Below, one piece after another: positions 15,608-23,015 of a DNA stretch of 34,958 bases. The stretch comes from Sphingomonas sp. GTDB taxonomy: Bacteria > Pseudomonadota > Alphaproteobacteria > Sphingomonadales > Sphingomonadaceae. A program made the translations under genes and the position numbers. A model generated the notes under the pieces. It had not been told where the DNA came from. It ran no database searches and saw nothing but the letters and a program-made list of their open reading frames with translations. How positions within the stretch are numbered: position 1 is the stretch's first letter; each line of letters opens with the position of its first letter. The stretch spans positions 1-34,958 of the forward strand of contig JANXUU010000132.1 in NCBI GenBank assembly GCA_025356055.1, read 5' to 3'.

Positions 15608-16894
15608 TTAGCGCGCGGGGGTGACCCGGCCGGTGCAGGTGCCGAAGCCGATGCGCACCGCGCCGGGGGCTTCGCACCAGCCGGTGAGGGTGAGCTCGTC
15701 GCCGTCTTCGAGGAAGCTGCGCTGCTCGCCCGAGGGGAGGGCGAGTGGGGACTTGCCGCCGTTGCTGATCTCGAGGAGCGAGCCGAGGCCGGTGGCGTCT
15801 TTGGTCGAGAGGGTACCGGTGCCGATGAGGTCGCCCGGCGAGAGGTTGCAGCCGTTGGAGCTGTGGTGGGCGACGATCTGGGCGGCGGACCAGTACATCG
15901 CGGCGGAGGCTTCGCCCTTGCTCAAGACGTGCGGGGGGACGCCGGTGGCGCGCATCGCTTCGGTCGAGAGGGTGACTTCGAGGTGGATGGCGAGCGCGCC
16001 GGTCGCCTGGTCGGCGGGGTCGTCGAGGTAGGGGAGCGGGGCGGGGTCGCCTGGCGGTCGCGGGGGCATGGGCGCGCGGAAGGGGCGGAGTGCGTCTGCG
16101 GTGACGATCCAGGGGGAGACGGTGGTGAGGAAGTTCTTGGCGAGGAAGGGGCCCAGGGGTTGATACTCCCACGCCTGGAGATCGCGGGCGGACCAGTCGT
16201 TGAGGAGGGTGTAGCCGACGATATGGTCGGCTGCGTCGGCGATCGGGATGGGGTCGCCGAGCGGGTTGCCGCGGCCGATCCAGATGCCGAGCTCGAGCTC
16301 GTAGTCGAGGCGGCGCGAGGGGCTGTATGTGGGTTCTGTGGCTTCGGGCGGTTTGCGCTGGCCGCTTGGGCGGATGACGGGGTCGCCCGAGACGCGCACC
16401 GAACTGGCGCGGCCGTGATAGCCGATGGGGACATATTTATAATTGGGCATCAGCGGCTGGTCGGGGCGGAACTGGCGGCCGACGTTGGTCGCGTGGTGAA
16501 TGCCGACGTAGAAGTCGGTGTAGTCGCCGATGCGCGCGGGAAGCTGCATCGTGACGGCGGATTGGGCGACGAGGCGGGGTTCGGTCGCGGCGCGGTGAGC
16601 GGGGTCGCTGAGGAGGGCGGAGAGTCGGTGGCGGAGCGCGCGGTGGTTGGCGGAGCGGTGGGCTAGCCAGTCGTTCAAGCGGGGCTGGGAGAGGGCGCGC
16701 TGCCAAGCGGGATCGAGGATCGCGGCGGCGGCGGCGAGGTCGAGGATCTGGTCGCCGATCGCGACCCCGATACGCGCGCCGTCGCCGCGATCGAAGACGC
16801 CCAGCGGAAGGTTCTGGATCGGGAAATCAGGGTGGCCGTTGGCACTGTCGAGCCAGCTGGTGCGAGCGGGATCGTGAGTTTCGTCGAGGGTCAT
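15608..16894 (-). CDS. fahA: Fumarylacetoacetase
   Basis: A 428-residue fumarylacetoacetate hydrolase, which splits fumarylacetoacetate into fumarate and acetoacetate, the last step of homogentisate (Tyr/Phe) degradation. N-terminal domain: HPDFPIQNLPLGVF, typical of true FAH. The metal/active-site domain shows GDYTDFYVGIHHATNVG (Asp ligand and catalytic-type His), FRPDQPLMPNYKYVPIGYHG, SRRLDYELELGIWIG (Glu ligands), LLNDWSARDLQAWEYQPLG (Asp ligand) and GPFLAKNFLTTVSPWIV; the C-terminus contains CNLSPGDLIGTGTLS. Length is that of the two-domain eukaryote-like enzyme. ATG 16894 begins just after a 43-aa peptide gene on the same strand (33-base gap). The upstream-step enzyme maiA lies at 28610; homogentisate dioxygenase is not in the window. 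Confidence 0.95.
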   Translation of the reverse strand: MTLDETHDPARTSWLDSANGHPDFPIQNLPLGVFDRGDGARIGVAIGDQILDLAAAAAILDPAWQRALSQPRLNDWLAHRSANHRALRHRLSALLSDPAHRAATEPRLVAQSAVTMQLPARIGDYTDFYVGIHHATNVGRQFRPDQPLMPNYKYVPIGYHGRASSVRVSGDPVIRPSGQRKPPEATEPTYSPSRRLDYELELGIWIGRGNPLGDPIPIADAADHIVGYTLLNDWSARDLQAWEYQPLGPFLAKNFLTTVSPWIVTADALRPFRAPMPPRPPGDPAPLPYLDDPADQATGALAIHLEVTLSTEAMRATGVPPHVLSKGEASAAMYWSAAQIVAHHSSNGCNLSPGDLIGTGTLSTKDATGLGSLLEISNGGKSPLALPSGEQRSFLEDGDELTLTGWCEAPGAVRIGFGTCTGRVTPAR

Positions 16895-16927
16895 GGGCGT
16901 GGGGATAGGCCGGAGAAAAAGGGAATT

Positions 16928-17059
16928 CTAGCTGGCAATGCCAAGCTGGCGGCGGAAGAAATACAGCAGGAGCAGGACGATGATGAACAGGATGGCGACC
17001 GCGACGATCCCGCCATTGGTCGGGGGGTCGGTTTCGATGATGGGATCGTGGTCGTCCAT
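16928..17059 (-). CDS. 43-residue single-span membrane peptide upstream of fahA
   Basis: ATG 17059 to TAG 16928 encodes 43 residues: an acidic N-terminus (MDDHDPIIETDPPTNGG), one strong membrane segment (residues about 18-34, VAVAILFIIVLLLLYFF) and the basic end RRQLGIAS, so the N-terminus should be periplasmic or outside and the C-terminus inside. A GAGAGG ribosome site precedes the start by 2-3 bases of spacing to the core. The amphipathic charge layout is unlikely by chance in GC-rich DNA. It lies in the same direction as fahA (33 bases apart) and diverges from the lipoprotein gene. No function is known to me; small membrane proteins of this form often regulate or accompany membrane complexes. 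Confidence 0.7.
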   Translation of the reverse strand: MDDHDPIIETDPPTNGGIVAVAILFIIVLLLLYFFRRQLGIAS

Positions 17060-17143
17060 TGAACCTCTCTCGGCTTATTATGCCTGCGAAACAAACCCGC
17101 CGCAGTGACGGTGGTTCCCCGTGGCGCAGGAACGATGTGCCAT

Positions 17144-17773
17144 ATGGTGCGCTGGAAGCGGATGCGAATTTTATTCCTGTTGTCGGTCGCCCTCGTTGCC
17201 GCGTGCCACAAGGCGCCGATCGAGCAGCGCGGCACGCCGGTCGATGCGACGCTCGCGGTCGGGTCGCCGATCAAGCCGATGGCGAACGATGCGGGGCCAG
17301 CCCAGGTCAGTCCCGCAAAGGCGGTCGCGCCCGAACCGGGTTCGCCGGGTTCGCCGGGCGGGCTGCCCGACGACCGCACGCCGCTGGCTGAGCCCAAGGG
17401 TCCGATCGACCCGAAAAGCGCCGAGGGGGCGGGGCAGGTGGTGCAGCGATACGCGGCGCTGATCGAGGAGGGGAAGCTGGCCGAGGCCGACAAGGCATGG
17501 CGCAAGGGGATCGAGCAAGGGCCGCTCGCGCCGGCCAGGCTGGCGACGGTTCGCGAGGTGCATGGCGAAGTCGGCAAGCCGTTTGACCATGAGGGCGCGA
17601 TGGGATCGAGCTTCATCATGGTGCCGCTTCGGATTTACGGAGTGGACAAGGCCGGCAAGCGCTTCAATTTCATCGGGCCACTGACGCTCCGCCGGGTGAA
17701 TGATGTCGACGGGTCGACGGACGAGCAGCGGCGCTGGCATATCGTCAAGAACGGGCTGGTCGCGAAAGGCTGA
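17144..17773 (+). CDS. Predicted lipoprotein of unknown function
   Basis: A lipoprotein of about 209 residues. The signal is basic then hydrophobic (RWKRMRILFLLSVALVAAC) with lipobox VAAC, followed by a Pro/Gly/Ala-rich tether (about residues 35-95) with GSPGSPGG and TPLAEPKGPIDPK. A folded C-terminal part follows: a helix VVQRYAALIEEGKLAEADKAW, then beta-rich sequence (MGSSFIMVPLRIYGVDKAGKRF and FIGPLTLRRVND), resembling the NTF2/TPR-like domains of small periplasmic lipoproteins. Starts at 17135, 17144 and 17162 are all in frame; 17144 gives a normal basic n-region, while the best ribosome spacings favour 17135 (AGGA) or 17162 (GGAAG), so the first residues are uncertain. It should be anchored in the inner or outer membrane facing the periplasm. 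No family name is assigned. Confidence 0.75.
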   Translation: MVRWKRMRILFLLSVALVAACHKAPIEQRGTPVDATLAVGSPIKPMANDAGPAQVSPAKAVAPEPGSPGSPGGLPDDRTPLAEPKGPIDPKSAEGAGQVVQRYAALIEEGKLAEADKAWRKGIEQGPLAPARLATVREVHGEVGKPFDHEGAMGSSFIMVPLRIYGVDKAGKRFNFIGPLTLRRVNDVDGSTDEQRRWHIVKNGLVAKG

Positions 17774-17777
17774 CGCA

Positions 17778-17822
17778 TCCTTCGCGCTATCCCGGCGTTC
17801 AACCGGGGAGATACGCGAAGGA
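17778..17822 (+). promoter_or_regulatory. Long hairpin enclosing the ribosome site of the DUF2171 gene
   Basis: Outer arms TCCTTCGCG (17778-17786) and CGCGAAGGA (17814-17822) are a perfect 9-bp stem. It is extended by TAT/ATA (17788-17790 with 17811-17813) and CCCGG/CCGGG (17791-17795 with 17803-17807), closing a 7-base loop. The 3' arm contains AAGGA of the Shine-Dalgarno AAGGAGA (17818-17824), 8 bases before ATG 17832. There is no T-run, so it is more like a translation switch or RNA thermometer than a terminator. It starts 5 bases after the lipoprotein stop. Confidence 0.65.
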
Positions 17823-17831
17823 GAATGAGCA

Positions 17832-18086
17832 ATGTCCGGTTTCGAAGACATCAAGGAACATATGGAAGTGATCGGCGCCGACGGGGTGCATGTCGGCACG
17901 GTCGACCATGTTCAGGGCGACCGTATCAAGCTGACCAAGAAGGACAGCGGCGAGGGCAGGCATGAGGGCCACCACCACTATATCTCGCGCGGGCTGGTCG
18001 CCGGGGTCGAAGGCGACAAGGTACGACTGTCGGCCAATGCCGATGTGGCCGTAACGTTTGAAGAGGAAGAGAGCGGCGCGGCGTAA
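17832..18086 (+). CDS. DUF2171 domain protein
   Basis: An 84-residue soluble protein with the DUF2171 pattern: FEDIKEHMEVIGADGVHVGTVDHV, then GDRIKLTKKD, the His-rich EGRHEGHHHYISRGLV, a short beta region EGDKVRLSANADVAV, and an acidic tail (EEEESGAA). The fold is thought to be PRC-barrel-like. Sphingomonads carry several such genes, often linked in annotation to stress or envelope conditions; the molecular role is unknown. Start ATG 17832 has a strong AAGGAGA site that lies in a hairpin arm, suggesting translational control. A strong terminator follows 27 bases after the stop, so it is probably monocistronic or co-transcribed with the upstream lipoprotein. Confidence 0.88.
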   Translation: MSGFEDIKEHMEVIGADGVHVGTVDHVQGDRIKLTKKDSGEGRHEGHHHYISRGLVAGVEGDKVRLSANADVAVTFEEEESGAA

Positions 18087-18112
18087 TTTGCGTGCTTTTT
18101 TTTGCGTAACGA

Positions 18113-18147
18113 GGGGCGGGCGGCTGAACGGCCCCCGCCCCTTTTTT
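18113..18147 (+). terminator. Intrinsic terminator after the DUF2171 gene
   Basis: GGGGCGGG (18113-18120) pairs perfectly with CCCGCCCC (18134-18141), followed by six T (18142-18147). It sits just before the convergent pepN stop at 18151. Confidence 0.88.
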
Positions 18148-18150
18148 ATG

Positions 18151-20739
18151 TTATGCGAGCGACTTGGAGACTTGTTCGAACAGGTCTTTCGACAGGCCTC
18201 GGGTGGCGAGCATCCGTTCGAGCTGGCCGCGCATGAGGGCGGCGCGGGTGGGCTCGAAACGGCGCCAGCGGGCGAGCGGGGGGACGAGCTTGGCCGCGGT
18301 CTGCGGGTTGATGCGGTCGACGGTGAGCAATGTGTCGGTGAGGAAGCGATAGCCCGCGCCCGAGGAGTCGTGAAACGCCCACTGGTTCATCGCGAAGCTG
18401 CCGACCAGCGAGCGCAGGCGGTTGGGATTGGTCATGGTAAAGTCGGGATGACGCGCGAGAGCTTCGACCGCGGCGAGGGTGCCGCGGCGCTGGGCGGCGG
18501 CCTGGAGCCCGAACCATTTGTCGATGACGAGGCTGTCGCCGCGGTAGCGATCGTAAAAGGCGGCGAGCGCAGAGTCGCGTTCGGGGGCGTCGAGGCTGAC
18601 GAGGATGCCGAGTGCGCCCTGGCGGTCGGTCATGTTGTCGGCGGCATCGAACTGGGCCTTGGCGAGCGCGGCGCCGCGGAGCGGATCGCCGGCTGCGAGG
18701 AGACCGAGCGCGACGGTGCGCAAGCGGCGGATGCCTTTCGCGGCCGAAGAGAGGTCGTGGCCGACGGCGCCTTCACGCTGGGCGGCGGCAAGGGGCTCGG
18801 CGAGGGTTTGGCCGATGGCGCTACGGAGGGAGTCCCGGGCGGCGTGGATGGCGTCGGGGTCGACCAGTGGCATGCGGTCGCCGATCAGGCTTTCCGACGG
18901 GAGCAATAGCGCCTCGCCCTTGAAGGCCGGGTCGAGCGCGTTCGAGGCGAGGGTGTGACGCATTGCTTCGATGACGGGCGCGGGGTCGGCGGGTTTGCCG
19001 TTCGCGGCCGCGAGGAGAGTGCGGAGCATCAGCTCCTGGAGCGCTTCGTAGCGGGCGAAGGGGTTGGGGTCATGCTCAGCGAGCGCGTCGAGTTCCCCTT
19101 GGGTGCGGGTCACGTCGAGGATGATCGGGGCGGAAAAGTCGCGGTTGATCGACAGCATCGCGGGATCGGTGATTCCGGGGAAGGCGATCGACTGCTCAGC
19201 GCGGTCGAGGAGAATGACCTGCTCGGGAGCAAGCTCGGCACCGCTGTCGCGGCCGATCAGCGTGGTCCTGAGCGGGATGACCATCGGGTGTTTGGTGGAC
19301 TGGCCGGGGGTCGGGGGAACCGATTGCGACAGGTGAAGCACCGTCTTGCCGCCAGTTTGGTCGAGGCGCGCCGTAACGGTCGGGGTGCCGGCCTGGCTGT
19401 ACCACAGGCGGAATTGGGCGAGGTCGATGCCGCTGGCATCCTCCATCGCCTTGACGAAATCCTCGCAGGTCACGGCCTGGCCGTCGTGGCGGTCGAAATA
19501 GAGATCCGATCCGGCGCGGAATTTGTCGGGGCCGAGAATGGTGCGCATCATCCGGATGACTTCGGCGCCCTTGTTGTAGACCGTCGCGGTGTAGAAGTTG
19601 GTGATCTCCATATAGGCTTCGGGGCGGACCGGATGGGCGAGCGGGCCGGCATCCTCGGGGAACTGGGCTGAGCGCAAGGTCCGGACATCCTCGATCCGCT
19701 TGACCGCTGCCGAGCCCATGTCGGCCGAGAAGTTCTGGTCGCGAAAGACGGTGAAACCTTCCTTGAGGCTCAGCTGAAACCAGTCGCGGCAGGTGACGCG
19801 GTCGCCCGACCAATTGTGGAAATATTCATGCGCGACGACTGCCGCGATGGCGTCGAAATCCGCGTCGGTGGCGGTGTCGGGGTCGGCGAGGATGTAGCGC
19901 GAATTGAAGATGTTGAGGCCCTTGTTCTCCATCGCGCCGAAATTGAAGTCGTCGACCGCGACGATGTTGAACAGGGACAAGTCGTATTCGCGGCCGTAGG
20001 TGCGCTCGTCCCACGCCATTGCGGCTTTCAGCGATTCCATCGCGTGGGCGGTGCGGGGGACGTCGGCCTCGCGCACCCAGATGCCGAGATCGACCGTGCG
20101 GCCCGACATGGTGGTGAAACTGTCCTTGTTGGCGGCGAGGTCGCCGGCGACCAGCGCGAACAAATAGGAGGGCTTAGGGAAGGGATCGTGCCATTCGGCC
20201 CAGTGGATTCCGGTCTCGCCTTGGCCGCTGGCGGTGCAATTGCCGTTGGCGAGCAGGATCGGGAAGCGCGCAGCGTCGGCGCTCATGTGCACGGTGTAGA
20301 CCGAGAGGACGTCTGGCCGGTCAGGGTGGAATGCGATGCGGCGGAAGCCCTGGCTTTCGCACTGGGTGCAGAGGATCCCGCCCGAGGCGTAGAGGCCCAT
20401 CAGCTTGCTGTTGGCCGCAGGGGCGAGGGTGACTTCACTCTCGATCACCGCGCTGTCGCCGGCAAGGTCGATGACGAGCGTCGAGCCGTCCATGACAATG
20501 GCGGTGTCGGTGCCGTCGATCTTGAGCCAGTTAGCCGCAATCTCGCCGCCTTCGAGGCGGAGCGGGCGGTCGTGGTCGCCGTTGCGCGTGACGGTCAGGC
20601 GCGACCGGACGGTCGAGGCGTCGGGATCGAGGGTGAAGTCGAGCGCGATTTTAGGGACGAGCCAGTCGGGCGGCCGGTAGTCGCTGCGACAGGTTTCGGC
20701 GTGAGGGGGAGCGGCGGTCGGGGCGGTGCGGATGTCCAT
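18151..20739 (-). CDS. pepN: Aminopeptidase N (M1 family)
   Basis: An 862-residue zinc aminopeptidase that removes N-terminal residues from peptides, likely in the cytoplasm. The exopeptidase motif GAMENKGLNIFN lies near residue 267, and the zinc site HEYFHNWSGDRVTC near residue 303, with the third ligand Glu in LSLKEGFTVFRDQ. The long C-terminal helical domain ends in SLVGSFAMNQWAFHDSSG and LSKDLFEQVSKSLA, as in the bacterial PepN family; length is close to the usual 860-890. ATG 20739 (MDIRTAPTAAPPHAETCRSDYRPPDWLVPK) is a normal start. It is transcribed away from the M48 protease gene; the shared 128-base region holds a palindrome. No signal peptide is seen. Confidence 0.96.
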   Translation of the reverse strand: MDIRTAPTAAPPHAETCRSDYRPPDWLVPKIALDFTLDPDASTVRSRLTVTRNGDHDRPLRLEGGEIAANWLKIDGTDTAIVMDGSTLVIDLAGDSAVIESEVTLAPAANSKLMGLYASGGILCTQCESQGFRRIAFHPDRPDVLSVYTVHMSADAARFPILLANGNCTASGQGETGIHWAEWHDPFPKPSYLFALVAGDLAANKDSFTTMSGRTVDLGIWVREADVPRTAHAMESLKAAMAWDERTYGREYDLSLFNIVAVDDFNFGAMENKGLNIFNSRYILADPDTATDADFDAIAAVVAHEYFHNWSGDRVTCRDWFQLSLKEGFTVFRDQNFSADMGSAAVKRIEDVRTLRSAQFPEDAGPLAHPVRPEAYMEITNFYTATVYNKGAEVIRMMRTILGPDKFRAGSDLYFDRHDGQAVTCEDFVKAMEDASGIDLAQFRLWYSQAGTPTVTARLDQTGGKTVLHLSQSVPPTPGQSTKHPMVIPLRTTLIGRDSGAELAPEQVILLDRAEQSIAFPGITDPAMLSINRDFSAPIILDVTRTQGELDALAEHDPNPFARYEALQELMLRTLLAAANGKPADPAPVIEAMRHTLASNALDPAFKGEALLLPSESLIGDRMPLVDPDAIHAARDSLRSAIGQTLAEPLAAAQREGAVGHDLSSAAKGIRRLRTVALGLLAAGDPLRGAALAKAQFDAADNMTDRQGALGILVSLDAPERDSALAAFYDRYRGDSLVIDKWFGLQAAAQRRGTLAAVEALARHPDFTMTNPNRLRSLVGSFAMNQWAFHDSSGAGYRFLTDTLLTVDRINPQTAAKLVPPLARWRRFEPTRAALMRGQLERMLATRGLSKDLFEQVSKSLA

Positions 20740-20789
20740 CAGTTCACGCTAGTCAGCGCGGCGGGAGGTGGCAATGCGCCGTGGCCCCG

Positions 20790-20811
20790 CCGTTGGTCGA
20801 TCGGCCAACGG
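20790..20811. promoter_or_regulatory. 22-bp near-perfect palindrome between pepN and the M48 protease gene
   Basis: Arms CCGTTGG (20790-20796) and CCAACGG (20805-20811) flank TCGATCGG, and the centre continues the symmetry with a single T/G exception. A half-site-like GGCCAATGG follows at 20815-20823. It lies 51-78 bases from both divergent start codons, a good place for an operator. No known regulator is recognised. Confidence 0.5.
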
Positions 20812-20867
20812 ACTGGCCAATGGTGTGTTGTGTAGATAGGACGCCGTGAACACGGGGGAGACCAATC

Positions 20868-22175
20868 ATGCTGACCACGCTTGCCGCCATTGCGCCCGCC
20901 TTTGATATCGAAGCCGCATCGCGCGCCTATCTCGACACACTGTCCGGGGCGGCCCGGGCCAAGTCCGATGCTTATTTCGAGGGCGGCTACTGGATCGTTC
21001 TGTGGGACGCGCTGGTGGCGGTCGCCTCCTATCTTGTGATGCTGCGGTTCGGCTGGTCGGCCAAGTGGCGCGGCTGGGCCGAGCGCGTGGTTCGCTTCAA
21101 GTTCGTCCAGTCGCTGATTTATTCCGTGCCGTTCGTGATCGTCGGCGCGCTGCTGACGCTGCCGTGGGGGATCTACACCGGCTTCCTTCGCGAGAAGCAA
21201 TATGGGCTGATGAACCAGTCGTTCGCCGGCTGGCTCGGCGAGCAGGGGATCATGCTTGGCGTCGGCATCGTGACGACGAGTCTGCTCATCGCGGTGCTGT
21301 TCGCGGTGATCCGGCGCTGGCCGCGGCGGTGGTGGATCGGGGCGACCGCAGCGATGGTGGCAATGTTGCTGCTGTTCGTGATGATCACGCCCGTATTCAT
21401 TTCGCCGCTGCTCAACAAATATACGCCGATGGCGGCGGGCCCGATGCGCGACGGCATTCTGACGATGGCGCATGCGCAGGGGATCCCGGCCGATAATGTC
21501 TATGTGTTCGATGCCTCGAAGCAGACCAAGCGGGTGTCGGCCAATGTCTCGGGGCTGGGGCCGACGATCCGCATCTCGCTCAACGACAATCTGCTCAATC
21601 GCTCGACCCCCGAAGGCATCAAGTCGGTGATGGGGCATGAGATGGGGCATTATGTGCTCGACCACATCGAGTGGATGATCGCGCAGTTTGCGGTGCTGAT
21701 CGCCGCCATGATGTTCGTGCTGTGGTGGTCGGTTCCCAAGGTGATCGCGCGGTTCGGCCAACGGTGGGGCGTGAGCGGGCCGGCCGACCTGGCCGCGGTG
21801 CCGGTCTATTTCCTGATCGTGACGCTGATGATGCTGGCTGCTACGCCGATCACGAATACGCTCATTCGGCGGCACGAGATCCAGGCCGATATCTTCGGGC
21901 TCGATGCGGCGCGCGAGCCCGATGGATTTGCGCAGACGGCAATGCAACTGAGCGAATATCGCAAGATCGAGCCGGGGCCGATCGAAGAGGCATTGTTCTT
22001 CGACCATCCGTCGGGGTTTAACCGGGTTCACCGCGCGATGGCGTGGAAGGCGGCGCATCTGGCCGAACTGCCCGAGGCTCAGCGGACGATGGTGCGGCCT
22101 TTACCGGCGAGCGCGAGCAGCATTCCCGCCAGCGCCAGCCCGGCGCCGGCGGCGGCGAGCAATGTCCAGCGATAG
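20868..22175 (+). CDS. M48 family metallopeptidase (Ste24/CAAX-protease-like)
   Basis: A 435-residue integral membrane zinc protease. Several membrane segments occur before the active site, in the Ste24-type pattern (FVQSLIYSVPFVIVGALLTLP, LGVGIVTTSLLIAVLFAVI and AAMVAMLLLFVMITPVFI). The SASKQTKR-like element appears as FDASKQTKRVSANVSGLG, the zinc motif HEMGH at residues 257-261, and the third ligand Glu in RRHEIQADIFGLD at about residue 337. FDHPSGFNRVHRAMAWK matches the C-terminal DHP-hR signature of Ste24 proteins. The last about 30 residues (after VRPLPASA) are low-complexity Ser/Pro/Ala and lie on top of the opposite-strand transporter gene. ATG 20868 follows GGGGGAGA. It probably degrades or processes membrane proteins under envelope stress. 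Confidence 0.92.
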   Translation: MLTTLAAIAPAFDIEAASRAYLDTLSGAARAKSDAYFEGGYWIVLWDALVAVASYLVMLRFGWSAKWRGWAERVVRFKFVQSLIYSVPFVIVGALLTLPWGIYTGFLREKQYGLMNQSFAGWLGEQGIMLGVGIVTTSLLIAVLFAVIRRWPRRWWIGATAAMVAMLLLFVMITPVFISPLLNKYTPMAAGPMRDGILTMAHAQGIPADNVYVFDASKQTKRVSANVSGLGPTIRISLNDNLLNRSTPEGIKSVMGHEMGHYVLDHIEWMIAQFAVLIAAMMFVLWWSVPKVIARFGQRWGVSGPADLAAVPVYFLIVTLMMLAATPITNTLIRRHEIQADIFGLDAAREPDGFAQTAMQLSEYRKIEPGPIEEALFFDHPSGFNRVHRAMAWKAAHLAELPEAQRTMVRPLPASASSIPASASPAPAAASNVQR

Positions 22176-23002
22176 CCTTCGAATGCGGTTGAGACGGCCA
22201 TCGCGATAATCGGGACGAGCACGCTCGAGTAGGCGGCTTTCCCCGGGCCGATCTTGCGGACGACGGGGAAATAGAGGCTGAAGGCGAGCGCCGAGGCGAT
22301 GATCGCGAGATAGGCCAGGCCGAACCAGTACATGGGGCGCGGGTCGAACACCGGGGGGCCGGTGAGGATGAGCGCGATGACGGCGTCGATAACCGCGCCG
22401 ATCGCCATTGCGTAGGCAAGGAGTACCGATAACGGGTGGCGTTGCGACTCCTCGCGCGCCTGGAAGACGTTGGAGGCAGAAGCGCCGAGCATGCCAATCA
22501 GGGTAAGGCCGATGCCGAGCAGGATTTCGCTGCTGTGGGCTGGATTGTCGTGAAGTTCGTGGAGGAAAAGAAGCGCCATTCCGGCGACGGCGATGGCCGC
22601 GCTGGCGAGAAAGCGTAAGCCGGGGCGCTGACCAAGATAGGCCCAGGCGAATAGGCTGTTGGGGATGAGGAGCAGCGCGAAGACCGTCGCGACAAGGCCG
22701 GAGGTTATGTGGCGCTCGGCAAGGTAGACGGCGTTGAAGTTGATGCAGAATTGCAAGGCGCCAAGGATCGCCGCGACGCGCAGGCCACCGGGAGCGAGGC
22801 GGAGCTTGTGGCCCTTGATTCGCGCCAGCAGCGCCATCGCGGCAGCGGCGAGGAGGAAGCGGTAGGCAACCGACCATTGCGCGGGAACGACGCCGAGCTG
22901 ATCCCGGATGACGATCCAGGTCGAGCCCCAGATCGAGGTGAAGATGATGAACGGGAGGATGATCTCGCGGAAGCGATGCTCACCCTGGGGCGCAAAGGTC
23001 AT
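22079..23002 (-). CDS. EamA/DMT superfamily transporter
   Basis: A 307-residue inner-membrane protein with about 10 membrane helices in two EamA repeats. The first repeat runs from IILPFIIFTSIWGSTWIVIRDQ, a hallmark opening of this family, to LIPNSLFAWAYLGQRPG. The second runs from LLGIGLTLIGMLGASASNVFQAREE to the final helices LLAAAGAGLALAGMLLALAG. Such carriers export or import small metabolites; the substrate is not predictable. Start ATG 23002 has no clear Shine-Dalgarno. It lies 13 bases after the threonine aldolase stop on the same strand, so an aldolase-transporter operon is likely, which might hint at amino acid export. Its 3' end overlaps the M48 protease gene by 97 bases. Confidence 0.92.
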   Translation of the reverse strand: MTFAPQGEHRFREIILPFIIFTSIWGSTWIVIRDQLGVVPAQWSVAYRFLLAAAAMALLARIKGHKLRLAPGGLRVAAILGALQFCINFNAVYLAERHITSGLVATVFALLLIPNSLFAWAYLGQRPGLRFLASAAIAVAGMALLFLHELHDNPAHSSEILLGIGLTLIGMLGASASNVFQAREESQRHPLSVLLAYAMAIGAVIDAVIALILTGPPVFDPRPMYWFGLAYLAIIASALAFSLYFPVVRKIGPGKAAYSSVLVPIIAMAVSTAFEGYRWTLLAAAGAGLALAGMLLALAGKGRTIVR

Positions 23003-23015
23003 GTTTTGGCGGGAG

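Noticed and set aside
17053-17085. Sigma70-like promoter with TATTAT at 17076-17081 for the lipoprotein
   Set aside because: No acceptable -35 element at the right spacing, so the match is not convincing.
20739-22058. 439-codon minus-strand frame opposite the M48 protease
   Set aside because: His/Arg-rich shadow; the plus frame has HEMGH and Ste24 signatures.
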